Positions 25,051 to 33,461 of a stretch of DNA of 53,545 nucleotides are shown here, in pieces. The notes below the pieces were generated by a model. It ran no database searches. It was not told where the DNA came from and saw nothing but the letters and a program-made list of their open reading frames with translations. The translations under genes were made by a program, and so were the position numbers. This stretch comes from an uncultured Lachnospiraceae bacterium (GTDB lineage: Bacteria > Bacillota > Clostridia > Lachnospirales > Lachnospiraceae), in contig CAMWUL010000018.1 of NCBI GenBank assembly GCA_947177445.1, positions 1 through 53,545 on the forward strand, in the 5' to 3' direction. How positions within the stretch are numbered: the first letter of the stretch is position 1; every line of letters begins with the position of its first letter.

Positions 25051-25917
25051 ATGGAAGGTAAAATGCGCATATTGGCGGTAGATGACAATATCATCAATCT
25101 CGCAACCATAGAACAGGAACTGAAGGACAAATATGAGATTGTCACCATGAATTCCGGTGTGAGGGCTATACGGTATCTGAGTAAGGAGAAAGCGGACCTG
25201 ATTCTGCTGGATATTCAGATGGCTCTCATGGACGGCATCGAGACCTTAAAGGAAATCCGGACACTGGAGAACGGAGCATCGGTGCCTGTGATCATGCTCA
25301 CCTCCAAAAAGGATAAGGAGACCATCATCGAGCTGACCAAGTTGGGAATATTGGATTATGTACTGAAGCCTTTTGATGCCAAGGATCTCCACGAGAGGAT
25401 AGACCGTGCCCTGAAGAGAGTAGGCGTACTTCCGGTGGAGGACAGCGAGCTGTACTCCTATGTAAAAGAAGTACAGGATGAGCTGGAGAAGCAGAATGTG
25501 AGGAATGCGATCCTGAAGATCGATGAAATTCTCAGCTTTAAGATCGACGACGAGATCTATGGACGGATGCAGAATGCCAGAACCAAGCTCCGCGCCAATG
25601 ATATGGAGACGGCGGAGAGGCTGATCAGCCGGGTGTTTAAGATGCTGGAGCGGATCGTGGCCACGGAGCAGGAGGCCAAGTTCCCCATCAGCATGGGCGA
25701 GATGAACGCCAGACTTCTGTATGTGCTCAATGATCTGGAGAACTTCAAGGTCCGGGAGGCTGCGGAAAAGCTGGAGGATCTTGTGCACTATGATATTCCG
25801 GAGGCGATCAACCAGGCGTGTGTGGATGCAAGACAGCGTCTGGAGGAATTTGACGACGGCGCCGCGGAGGAGCTGATTCAGAACGCATTGATGGAGCTGC
25901 AGAAGCATCCCCTTTAA
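25051..25917 (+). CDS. Receiver-domain protein with helical tail
   Basis: A 288-residue response regulator without a DNA-binding domain. The receiver covers residues ~5-125: Asp11/Asp12, phosphoacceptor Asp54 in LLDIQMALMDG (alanine replaces the usual proline after it), Thr84 and Lys106. Residues ~130-288 are helical; the last ~75 (MNARLLYVLNDLENFKVREA to DDGAAEELIQNALMEL) resemble the tail of the REC-Hpt protein four bases upstream, suggesting a shared partner. A GGAGG lies rather far (about 12 bases) before the ATG at 25051; an ATG at 25063 is possible. Together with the Hpt protein it could form a relay steering the DUF5717/5716 complex (inference). Its stop codon overlaps the end of the convergent glycosyltransferase gene by four bases. 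Confidence 0.9.
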   Translation: MEGKMRILAVDDNIINLATIEQELKDKYEIVTMNSGVRAIRYLSKEKADLILLDIQMALMDGIETLKEIRTLENGASVPVIMLTSKKDKETIIELTKLGILDYVLKPFDAKDLHERIDRALKRVGVLPVEDSELYSYVKEVQDELEKQNVRNAILKIDEILSFKIDDEIYGRMQNARTKLRANDMETAERLISRVFKMLERIVATEQEAKFPISMGEMNARLLYVLNDLENFKVREAAEKLEDLVHYDIPEAINQACVDARQRLEEFDDGAAEELIQNALMELQKHPL

Positions 25918-28900
25918 GCCCGCGGCCAGCTGATCAGAGTCCAGCTGGGAAACCATCGAAGATACCTGTCCACGAATGCGCCGTCTATGGGCTGGCCGGC
26001 CAGCACGGGATAGAAAAACAGAAAACACCCCAGGACAGCGGCTCCGTACAGGGCTGCACACAACAGAAAACGCCGTCCGGAAAGATTTTTTCCCAGGCTG
26101 CGGAAGCTGTGAACGATCATCAGTACCACGAATATCACGCTTGGAAAGTAATGGTAGATAAAGGTGATCCGGGACACGAAAAACCAGGGCAGATACTGCG
26201 CCAGATATCCTGTAAACAGGAAGGCGGCGGTTCTGTCCTTCTTTTTTGTCCAGAGCCGGAAGGTATAGAAGGCTGCCGGGATTCCCGTCCACCAGACCAG
26301 GGGATTTCCAAAGGAGCTGATCCCCTCCCGGACCGTATCGCTGACAATGCCGGAATAGTACCAGATGGGACGCTGCATGACAGGCCACTGGTACCAGTAG
26401 GATGAATAGTCGTGAGTATCCACCAGGGTACTGTGGTAGTTGAACATAGTCGCCTGATTGCGAAGCATACGAGCCAGCAGTCCATCCTGAAGATGATCCC
26501 GGAAGGGCAGGTAGGAAAGCAGGTAAATCAGGGCGGGAAGGGCCACAAAAAACACCAGGCAGAACAGAATGGTCCGCATGGTACAGGGTTGGAAGGAGGA
26601 GAGCACATGGTCGTGAGAAATGCCCTCCGTCCGCCCATACGGATTCTTTTTGGCAAAACGGTATTCCTCATATCTGCAGTAGAGCTGCCGGAAAAAGATC
26701 ACTGCCAGACCCGCGCCTGCATATACGCCGGTCCATTTGCAGGCAATGCCAAGGCCCATGCAGATACCGCAGGCGCCCAGGGGCAGAAAGGTTTTGATCA
26801 GAGGAGTATCGTAAAAGCTCAGCATACAATAGCGGTACATAAAATAATACATTAATATCACAAAAAAGGTGACATACACATCGATGGTGGCAAGGCGGGT
26901 CTGGGCAAAGTGCATGAAATCAAAGGTAAAAAGGACACAGACCAGGGCGGCACAGACAGTGCTTTCGGTAATCCTTTTGCCGAACAGGTATACCACGGGA
27001 ACCATGGCGATGCCGAAAAGGACGCCCATAATTCTCCAGCCGAAGGGATTCATCCCAAAGAGAGCAATGCCCGCGCTGATAATGGATTTGCCCAGGGGCG
27101 GATGGGTATTCTCATAGGCAGTCTGGCCGCCCAGAAATTCCCAGGCAGTACGGGCATGGTAGATTTCGTCAAAATACATGCTGTTTCGGAAGGTGCTTCT
27201 TCCGGGAAAAAGGGACTGCTCGTCAAACAGGGCAGAGCAGGAGGAGGTGTCCTGGGGACGGATCAGATTTCCGTCTCCGTCCGTAAAGGCGAACTCCAGA
27301 AGGGAGGCCTGGCCGTCCAACAGGGTCAGACGCAGGATGGGTACCTGAGCCTCGATCCGGATCTCCTGCCAGGTGAAAACGTTTTTCAGGTTCAGAGAAC
27401 CCAAACTGACCCAGGGATCGTCCCAGGACCATCTGCCCTCCAGGGAAAAGGTTCTGTCATGCCAGGGAGCGATATAATAGGAGAGAGTCTGAGGAACCTC
27501 CTGTCCGAAATCAAGTGTCAGGCTGTCTCCTCTGGTCATTTCAAGGGAGGACACAGGGGCCTGTCTGTCACCCAGATCATATAGTGCAAAGCAGCTGTAG
27601 AGGACGGTTATGATGAGCATACAAAGCCAGTCCGCCCTGCCGAGCGGCTTTAGGGGCAGTGAGGGACAAAGCGCTCTTTCCCTGCCGAGAGAGGGAAGTG
27701 CATCCGCTTCTCCCAGGGGGCTTTTTTTCAGGTACAGACGAACAGTGATGCGGTACAGGACCAGGAGACAGATCAGCGTGCCGGCGGATACGGCGATGAT
27801 CTGGGGAGCATTTCCGTTATAATAAGCGTCATCATAGTAAAAGAAAACGTCTGCGGTATTATAAAAGTGCATCACAGAAAAACCGGCGCAGCAAAGGAAG
27901 AGCTGCCGGGAAGGCTTATAGATGAATGCCAGCAGAAGCAGCAGGATCACCGGATACAGATAACGCTCGTGCATGCGGACGGAGAACACAAAAACGGTGG
28001 CTATGAGCAGAGCCGCCAGAAAGGGATATTTCTCCGTGTCCTTTTTGCTGCGCAGGCTGATAAACAGTATCAGGACCACCACGGCGGCTATGGCAGTCAT
28101 ACCGATGGCCTGATAGGAAATGCCCAGGAAGGTGTTGTCCTGACTTACCCAGTTCAGCCCCAGAAGGCCCCAGAAATTGTAGGCGTTCACGGCGGCGTAG
28201 GGGTAGGAGCCCAGGGTGTTCAGATATTGGCTGACGACCTGTTCCAGGCCGAAGGGAAGGCACAGCAGGAGAGCTCCTGCCAGGGAGGCCAATCCCTGCC
28301 CCAGATTCCGCAGAAGCTTTTTGGCGGAAAAGTCCTTTAAAAACACATGATCCAGTATCCCTGCGAAAAGCACGGGGGCAAAGATCAGAGTCTGAGGCTT
28401 GATCAGAAGCCCCAGAAAGAAGACAACATATGCAAAAAACATTTTTCCCCGGATCAGGCAGACGCACATAAGAGCCAGAAGGAGAACATATACGGAGTCG
28501 ATCTGTCCCCAAACACAGGAATTAAGGAGCACCGCAGGCTGAAAAAGCCAGGTCAGGCATAAAAAAAAGGGATACCATCCGGCAAACTTTCTTTTGGCCT
28601 CCCTGTAGAGCAGGATGCCGCAGCCCATATCACAGAGGATGGAGGGAAGCTTTAGCAAAAGCAGATGCGCCTGGCTGTAGGCTTCGATTTTCAGCAGAGA
28701 GCGCAGAGCGCCCAGGGGATAGAGCAGATAAATGTATCCCGGCGGATAATCCGTAAATACATCGGGAGAATAAAAGCCGGCGGGCCCCACCTGGAAGATT
28801 CTGTCCGCCCACATGGCAAAACAGGATATGTCCACATCAAAGCCGGCGGTGTTTTGGGCAATAATGATCCTGACCAGAAGGGCCAGACCGAATAATACGG

Positions 28901-29000
28901 GAATCAGGCCCTCCGGGCAGTTTTTTTTCTGATTCATAAAATAAAGGCCAAGGCCGAAGAGGGCCAGACCCGAAAATGCAGCAAGATGAATATATAACAT
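25914..29000 (-). CDS. Two-module GT-C glycosyltransferase (PMT-type C-terminus)
   Basis: A 1028-residue polytopic membrane enzyme with some 20 or more helices. Residues 1-430 look like one GT-C fold glycosyltransferase: FDVDISCFAMWADRI and DYPPGYIYLLYPLGAL carry the usual acidic and aromatic loop residues. A periplasmic beta-rich domain (~490-600) follows. From ~610 there is a PMT-family (protein O-mannosyltransferase) module: MYFDEIYHARTAWEFL with the catalytic-type Asp-Glu, THPPLGKSII and FAQTRLATIDVYVTFFVI. Two complete GT-C modules in one chain are unusual. It probably moves a sugar from a polyprenyl-phosphate carrier to a protein or glycan outside the membrane; donor and acceptor are unknown. 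GGAGG lies five bases before the ATG. It is transcribed alone, and its stop overlaps that of the convergent regulator. Confidence 0.9.
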   Translation of the reverse strand: MLYIHLAAFSGLALFGLGLYFMNQKKNCPEGLIPVLFGLALLVRIIIAQNTAGFDVDISCFAMWADRIFQVGPAGFYSPDVFTDYPPGYIYLLYPLGALRSLLKIEAYSQAHLLLLKLPSILCDMGCGILLYREAKRKFAGWYPFFLCLTWLFQPAVLLNSCVWGQIDSVYVLLLALMCVCLIRGKMFFAYVVFFLGLLIKPQTLIFAPVLFAGILDHVFLKDFSAKKLLRNLGQGLASLAGALLLCLPFGLEQVVSQYLNTLGSYPYAAVNAYNFWGLLGLNWVSQDNTFLGISYQAIGMTAIAAVVVLILFISLRSKKDTEKYPFLAALLIATVFVFSVRMHERYLYPVILLLLLAFIYKPSRQLFLCCAGFSVMHFYNTADVFFYYDDAYYNGNAPQIIAVSAGTLICLLVLYRITVRLYLKKSPLGEADALPSLGRERALCPSLPLKPLGRADWLCMLIITVLYSCFALYDLGDRQAPVSSLEMTRGDSLTLDFGQEVPQTLSYYIAPWHDRTFSLEGRWSWDDPWVSLGSLNLKNVFTWQEIRIEAQVPILRLTLLDGQASLLEFAFTDGDGNLIRPQDTSSCSALFDEQSLFPGRSTFRNSMYFDEIYHARTAWEFLGGQTAYENTHPPLGKSIISAGIALFGMNPFGWRIMGVLFGIAMVPVVYLFGKRITESTVCAALVCVLFTFDFMHFAQTRLATIDVYVTFFVILMYYFMYRYCMLSFYDTPLIKTFLPLGACGICMGLGIACKWTGVYAGAGLAVIFFRQLYCRYEEYRFAKKNPYGRTEGISHDHVLSSFQPCTMRTILFCLVFFVALPALIYLLSYLPFRDHLQDGLLARMLRNQATMFNYHSTLVDTHDYSSYWYQWPVMQRPIWYYSGIVSDTVREGISSFGNPLVWWTGIPAAFYTFRLWTKKKDRTAAFLFTGYLAQYLPWFFVSRITFIYHYFPSVIFVVLMIVHSFRSLGKNLSGRRFLLCAALYGAAVLGCFLFFYPVLAGQPIDGAFVDRYLRWFPSWTLISWPRA

Positions 29001-29036
29001 GATGACCTCCGGTAATTGATGGATTTATGGCTTGTC

Positions 29037-29123
29037 TGTTACTATTCACAGCCCCTCCACGCCCATGGGCAAAACGGGCCAGCGTTGCTGTCTGCCGCCG
29101 CTTTGCGGCTGTGAATAGTAACA
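29037..29123. repeat. Element bounded by perfect 17-bp inverted repeats
   Basis: TGTTACTATTCACAGCC (29037-29053) is repeated exactly in inverted orientation at 29107-29123. The 53-bp interior has smaller GC-rich palindromes (around GCCCATGGGC and GCCGCCGCTTTGCGGC). A run of six T residues follows on the plus strand. It looks like a small dispersed palindromic or MITE-like element and could also act as a terminator. No second copy is in the window. Confidence 0.75.
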
Positions 29124-29168
29124 TTTTTTCCCATTATAACAAAAAATGTGGCGAAGGAAAAGAGTTTG

Positions 29169-29177
29169 TGGTACAAT
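29169..29177 (+). promoter_or_regulatory. Extended -10 promoter of PHP gene
   Basis: TG-G-TACAAT (29169-29177) is an extended -10 element with no good -35, about 28 bp before the ribosome binding site of the gene at 29212. Confidence 0.4.
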
Positions 29178-29211
29178 CGACATCAGGGATACATAATGGG
29201 GAGAGATAAAA

Positions 29212-30003
29212 ATGAAATTTGACATGCATTGCCATACAAAAGAGGGATCGCTGGACGGAAAGGTGCCCATTGAGGAGTTCATTGCCCTGCTGAAGGAGAA
29301 GGGATACGGCGGAATGCTGGTCAGCGATCACAATTCTTATGACGGCTACCGGTCCTGGAAGCGAAATGCCGGGAAAGAGGCGATCCGGGATTTTGTGGTG
29401 CTGAAGGGGATCGAGTATGATACCATCGACGCGGGCCATATTCTGGTGATCATGCCGGAGGATGTACATTTAAGAATATTGGAGCTCCGGGGGCTTCCCG
29501 TGAAGCTTTTAATCGATATTGTCCACCGGGGCGGCGGAATTCTTGGGCCTGCCCATCCCTGCGGCGAGAAGTACTTAAGCATCACCAATACAAGGAAATA
29601 CCGCAATTGCCTGGCGGTCATGGATCAATTTGATTTTCTGGAGGGCTTCAACGCCTGCGAGAGCAGGGAGAGCAATGAAAGGGCACGGGAGCTGGCTCTG
29701 CGCTTTCACAAGCCGGTATTTGGAGGCAGCGACGCCCACAAGGCCGACTGCGTGGGGATGGGAGCCACGGAATTTTCCGGTGATATTGCCAGCGAATCGG
29801 AGCTGATCGCCCTGATCCGGGAGAAGGGCAGGGAAGCCTGCCGCTGCGGCGGAGAGTATTATGGGGGAACCACCAAGGAGAGAATTGGAAGAGCGAATGA
29901 TATTCTGGTACAGTCCTTCTGGTTTTACAATCACCTGGGAAGCATGTACCATTTTTACAGACGGCACGCGGAAGTAAAAAAGCTGTGTGCCGGGGCAAAA
30001 TGA
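29212..30003 (+). CDS. PHP domain metal-dependent phosphoesterase
   Basis: A 263-residue cytoplasmic protein of the PHP (polymerase and histidinol phosphatase) family. Metal-binding motifs appear in order: DMHCHTKEGS (residues 3-12), LVSDHNSYDG (~43-52), a glutamate in VLKGIEYD (~66-72), HILVI (~76), ILGPAHPCGEK (~110-118) and GGSDAHKADCVG (~171-182). This set of His/Asp/Glu ligands predicts two or three metal ions and hydrolysis of a phosphate ester, possibly a nucleotide or sugar phosphate. Single-domain PHP proteins include 3',5'-nucleotide phosphatases, but the substrate is not readable here. A GGGGAG site lies about nine bases upstream. The gene stands alone, preceded by the palindromic element and followed by a hairpin at 30086. 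Confidence 0.92.
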   Translation: MKFDMHCHTKEGSLDGKVPIEEFIALLKEKGYGGMLVSDHNSYDGYRSWKRNAGKEAIRDFVVLKGIEYDTIDAGHILVIMPEDVHLRILELRGLPVKLLIDIVHRGGGILGPAHPCGEKYLSITNTRKYRNCLAVMDQFDFLEGFNACESRESNERARELALRFHKPVFGGSDAHKADCVGMGATEFSGDIASESELIALIREKGREACRCGGEYYGGTTKERIGRANDILVQSFWFYNHLGSMYHFYRRHAEVKKLCAGAK

Positions 30004-30081
30004 CTTCATAATTTCTTAAAAAGCGCAACGAATTTGCAAAAAGAAATTCATAAAATCTTAAGGTGCAATTCCGGGATTGTG

Positions 30082-30090
30082 TGATATACT
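30082..30090 (+). promoter_or_regulatory. Extended -10 promoter overlapping a hairpin arm
   Basis: TGATATACT (TG at 30082-30083, -10 TATACT at 30085-30090). No good -35 is present. The -10 shares its last bases with the left arm of the hairpin at 30086-30126, so the start site would fall inside that arm. Confidence 0.4.
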
Positions 30091-30130
30091 CGATATGTGG
30101 TGATAGAAGAGCCGCATATCGAGTATTTTT
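30086..30130 (+). terminator. Hairpin with T-run before lipoprotein operon
   Basis: ATACTCGATATGTGG (30086-30100) pairs with CCGCATATCGAGTAT (30112-30126), one G-T pair, 11-base loop, followed by TTTT. It has full terminator form. It could end the PHP gene or, since a promoter overlaps it, act as a leader attenuator for the operon at 30209. Confidence 0.65.
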
Positions 30131-30208
30131 ATAACAATGAAGGGCCTGTGAAAGCACAGGGATGTCAGACGGCTTTTCATAGTTAAAGAGGAAAGAGGGT
30201 ATAACAAT

Positions 30209-32536
30209 ATGAAGATAAAAAAGTTCAGAAACCGTTTTGGAGGTGCATTCAAATTTTTCCTCACCGGAACCCTGACGCTGGCCATGGGGCTATCCCTGGC
30301 CTCCTGCGGCAAGGAGGAAGCCGGAGGAGAGAATAAAACGGAAACCAAGGAGTGGGTCTGGGTGCCGGAGTACCAGGAGCTGGAAAGCAGTCAGGGCAGC
30401 TCTTTCTGGGAGGCGAAGCTGATAGGGGATTATCTCTATTATCCCATTGAGTCCTGGGGAGAGGAAGCAAGGAGCTATAAGGTTTGCAAATACTCGCTGG
30501 CAGACGGATCTACTACTGAAACAGAGGTGCCGGTGCCCGGGGAGGGCTACTGCAGGAGCTTTTCCATAGCGGACGACGGCAGCATTTATGCACTGTTTAC
30601 AGAATATCACTATGATGAGACAACGGGAAATTCTTCAAGACAGTACAGCATGGTGAAGGTTGACAGTCAGGGGAGCCAGCTCTGGCTGAAGGACATGAAT
30701 GAGTACATAAACCAGGAGAATGATCAGATCGACGGTATGGTTCTGGATGGTCAGAACCGGATCTATGTATTGTGCCAGAACTATGGAGAGGCCGGGGCCG
30801 AAAGCCGCCTTCTGCTGTTCGATTCGGAGGGTGAGCATCAGGGAGCCATCAACTTATCTTCAGGCCGGGGCGGCTGGATCAACGGGATGATGACGGACAA
30901 AAACGGAAAGGTCTATACCTACGGACACGGAGATTCAGGCTATGAGCTGACAGAGGTGGACTTTGATAAGAAAAGCATGGGAGAGACCTGCCAGAATTTT
31001 CCCGGTAACGGAAACGGAAGCCCTTCGGCAGGTCTGGAACAGGATGTCTTGACCTACGATTCCACCACTGTCTATGAATATGATGTGGCTTCCCAGACCA
31101 GCCAGGAGCTGTTCAACTGGCTGGACAGCGATATTGTGGGCAACAATGTGAGCAGTATCGGCATCACCTCGGAGGGAAAGATCGCGGTGCTGATCAGCGA
31201 CTGGTCCACGGATGAGTACAGCCTGGCCGTTCTGACCAAGACGCCCGGCAGCGAGGTGGTTCAGAAGCAAGAAATCGTGATCGGCGTCATGAACTCCGGC
31301 CAGCAGCTGATGTCTGCCGCGGTGAAGTTCAACAAGTCCAGCGACAAGTATCATGTTTCTATTCGGGAATATATAGACCGGAATAGTGATTGGACAGAGA
31401 ATACCTGGTCCGATGCCCAGAAGCGGCTGAACAGTGATATTACCTCCGGCAACTGTCCGGATCTGATAGATTTATCCTATGTAAATCTGGAGCAGATGAC
31501 CGAAAAGGGTGTGTTTGAGGATCTTTATACCTATCTGGAATCCAGCAGCGTGCTGAACCGGGAGGAGTTTTTGGATAATATATTGGAGAACTATACCTTC
31601 AACGGAAAGCTGGCGGGGATTCCCAGGACTTTCAGCGTATCCACCCTGATAGCCAGCTCCACTGAGCTGGGAAATGAAATGGGCTGGAGTCTGGACGAAA
31701 TGATAGCCTATGCGGATGCCCATCCCGGGGCCCAGCTGTTTGACGGAATGGATCAGGCCAGCATGATGCAGTTTATCATGAGATGCAATGAGGAAGCTTT
31801 TGTGGACTGGACCAGCGGAACCTGCAGCTTTAACTCGGATGCCTTTAAAAAGGTGCTGGAGTTTGTGGGCCGTTTCCCGGAGGATTTTGACTACTCTGAG
31901 AATAATCTGTCCACCCCTACCAAGATCCAGAATGGCGAGGTGCTGATGGACACCGCCGGAATCTATGATTTCCGGGAGATTCAGATCTATAATGAGGTAT
32001 TCCAGGGAAATGCTGTCTGCATCGGATATCCCACCATAGACGGCAGTGTGGGTGTCCTGATGAATACAGGGGATATGTATGGTATTTTGTCGAACTCCAA
32101 AAATAAAGAGGGCGCCTGGGCGTTTCTGGAGAGCTATCTGAGCGCGCCTATGGACAGGTATTTTTCCTTTGGGTTCCCCACGAAGAAGGCAGAGCTGGAG
32201 GAGTTGGCCGCAGAGGCTGTGAGGATAGAGTATGCCACCGACGAGAATGGTGAGAAGATTCTGGACGAAAACGGTGATCCCATCATCAGCAATGAAGGAG
32301 GCGGCATCGGATATGGGGACGGCTGGTCTTATACCTATCATGTGCCCACCCAGGAAGAGGTGGATATCGTCATGGGGCTCTTGGAAATTGCACGGCCTGT
32401 TCCTTCCGGAAACGACGAGATCATTTCTATTATCAACGAGGAGGCTGAGGCTTTCTTTAAGGGACAAAAGTCTGCAGATGAGGTGGCGGATACCATTCAG
32501 AGACGTGCCCAGACCTACGTAAGTGAGAACAGTTAA
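30209..32536 (+). CDS. Lipoprotein fusing propeller-like domain to sugar-binding domain (copy 1)
   Basis: A 775-residue exported lipoprotein. The signal peptide ends in the lipobox LASC, giving lipidated Cys33 and anchoring on the outer face of the membrane. Residues ~45-350 are beta-repeats with blades such as IADDGSIYALFTEYHY, VLDGQNRIYVLCQN and MTDKNGKVYTYGHG, as in a beta-propeller. Residues ~355-775 resemble a family 1 ABC solute-binding protein, ending with the characteristic SGNDEIISIINEEAEAFFKGQKSADEVADTIQRR. Ordinary solute-binding proteins lack the propeller and are ~420 residues. GAGG lies upstream of the ATG. It heads a six-gene operon with two CUT1 permeases directly behind it. 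Its paralogue is at 37491. Ligand unknown; an oligosaccharide or glycopeptide is plausible. Confidence 0.9.
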   Translation: MKIKKFRNRFGGAFKFFLTGTLTLAMGLSLASCGKEEAGGENKTETKEWVWVPEYQELESSQGSSFWEAKLIGDYLYYPIESWGEEARSYKVCKYSLADGSTTETEVPVPGEGYCRSFSIADDGSIYALFTEYHYDETTGNSSRQYSMVKVDSQGSQLWLKDMNEYINQENDQIDGMVLDGQNRIYVLCQNYGEAGAESRLLLFDSEGEHQGAINLSSGRGGWINGMMTDKNGKVYTYGHGDSGYELTEVDFDKKSMGETCQNFPGNGNGSPSAGLEQDVLTYDSTTVYEYDVASQTSQELFNWLDSDIVGNNVSSIGITSEGKIAVLISDWSTDEYSLAVLTKTPGSEVVQKQEIVIGVMNSGQQLMSAAVKFNKSSDKYHVSIREYIDRNSDWTENTWSDAQKRLNSDITSGNCPDLIDLSYVNLEQMTEKGVFEDLYTYLESSSVLNREEFLDNILENYTFNGKLAGIPRTFSVSTLIASSTELGNEMGWSLDEMIAYADAHPGAQLFDGMDQASMMQFIMRCNEEAFVDWTSGTCSFNSDAFKKVLEFVGRFPEDFDYSENNLSTPTKIQNGEVLMDTAGIYDFREIQIYNEVFQGNAVCIGYPTIDGSVGVLMNTGDMYGILSNSKNKEGAWAFLESYLSAPMDRYFSFGFPTKKAELEELAAEAVRIEYATDENGEKILDENGDPIISNEGGGIGYGDGWSYTYHVPTQEEVDIVMGLLEIARPVPSGNDEIISIINEEAEAFFKGQKSADEVADTIQRRAQTYVSENS

Positions 32537-32573
32537 GCGAGCGCCTGCATCTGGCGGGCCAGTGGGGGCCAAT

Positions 32574-33461
32574 GTGAAGAAGCATATTAAGACAACCCGC
32601 AGGACACGAAAACTGAAGATCAGCTCGGGGGCATATATTGCCCCCAGCTTTATAGGAGTCCTGCTGTTTTTCATACTGCCCTTTGGGGTGGTGATCTATT
32701 ATTCTCTGGTGGATAATCCCATCAGCGGAAACTTTGTTTTCCTTGACAATTTTAAGAATATAATTGCCAATGCCGCGTTTCAGAAGGCGGTGCGCAATAC
32801 CTTTCTTTTTGCGGCGGTGGCGGTTCCCCTGGCGGTGGTGCTGTCCCTGCTTCTGGCAATCGTGCTGGAGGCGAAGCTTCCCTTCCGGAGCCAGTTCCGA
32901 ACCTTTTTCCTGAGTCCCATGATGGTGCCCGTTGCGTCCATCGTGCTGATCTGGCAGGTGCTGTTTCATTACAACGGCGCGGTGAACGATATCCTGGGGG
33001 CATTCGGGATCGACAAGATCGACTGGCTGAAATCGGATTATGGATTGGTTGTAATTGTCATTCTGTTTTTGTGGAAGAATCTGGGTTATAATATGATTCT
33101 CTTCATGGCGGCTCTGGCCAGCATTCCCAAGGATATTCTGGAGGTAGCCACTCTGGAGAGTGCAAAACCCCTGCAGACCTTCTTCTATATAAAAATACGA
33201 TATCTGTCGTCAACCCTGCTGTTTGTGACGATCATGTCCCTGATCAACTCCTTTAAGATATTCCGGGAGGTGTATCTGCTGACAGGGAACTATCCGGTGG
33301 ATACGATTTATACCCTGCAGCATTTTATGAACAATAAATTTGGATCGCTGGATTATCAGACCCTGTCTGCGGCTGCTATCCTTATGTCCCTGGTGATGAT
33401 TGTGATCATCGGCGCCTTGTTCATCGTGGAAAATCATTTTGGAAAGGATGTGGAAGGATGA
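32574..33461 (+). CDS. CUT1-type ABC sugar permease (MalF/UgpA-like)
   Basis: A ~295-residue inner-membrane permease with six helices; SGAYIAPSFIGVLLFFILPFGVVIYYSLVDN is the standard first helix of CUT1 sugar permeases. The cytoplasmic EAA loop reads LASIPKDILEVATLESAKPLQTFFYIKIRYL, slightly degenerate (ATLESA in place of the AxIDGA core). The start is uncertain: GTG at 32574 follows GGGGG by a few bases and begins VKKHIK, while a GTG at 32523 would overlap the upstream gene but has no binding site. The next permease overlaps it by four bases. With its partner it should form the import channel for the neighbouring lipoproteins. No ATPase is encoded here, so a shared MsmK-type ATPase would be needed. 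Confidence 0.88.
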   Translation: MKKHIKTTRRTRKLKISSGAYIAPSFIGVLLFFILPFGVVIYYSLVDNPISGNFVFLDNFKNIIANAAFQKAVRNTFLFAAVAVPLAVVLSLLLAIVLEAKLPFRSQFRTFFLSPMMVPVASIVLIWQVLFHYNGAVNDILGAFGIDKIDWLKSDYGLVVIVILFLWKNLGYNMILFMAALASIPKDILEVATLESAKPLQTFFYIKIRYLSSTLLFVTIMSLINSFKIFREVYLLTGNYPVDTIYTLQHFMNNKFGSLDYQTLSAAAILMSLVMIVIIGALFIVENHFGKDVEG

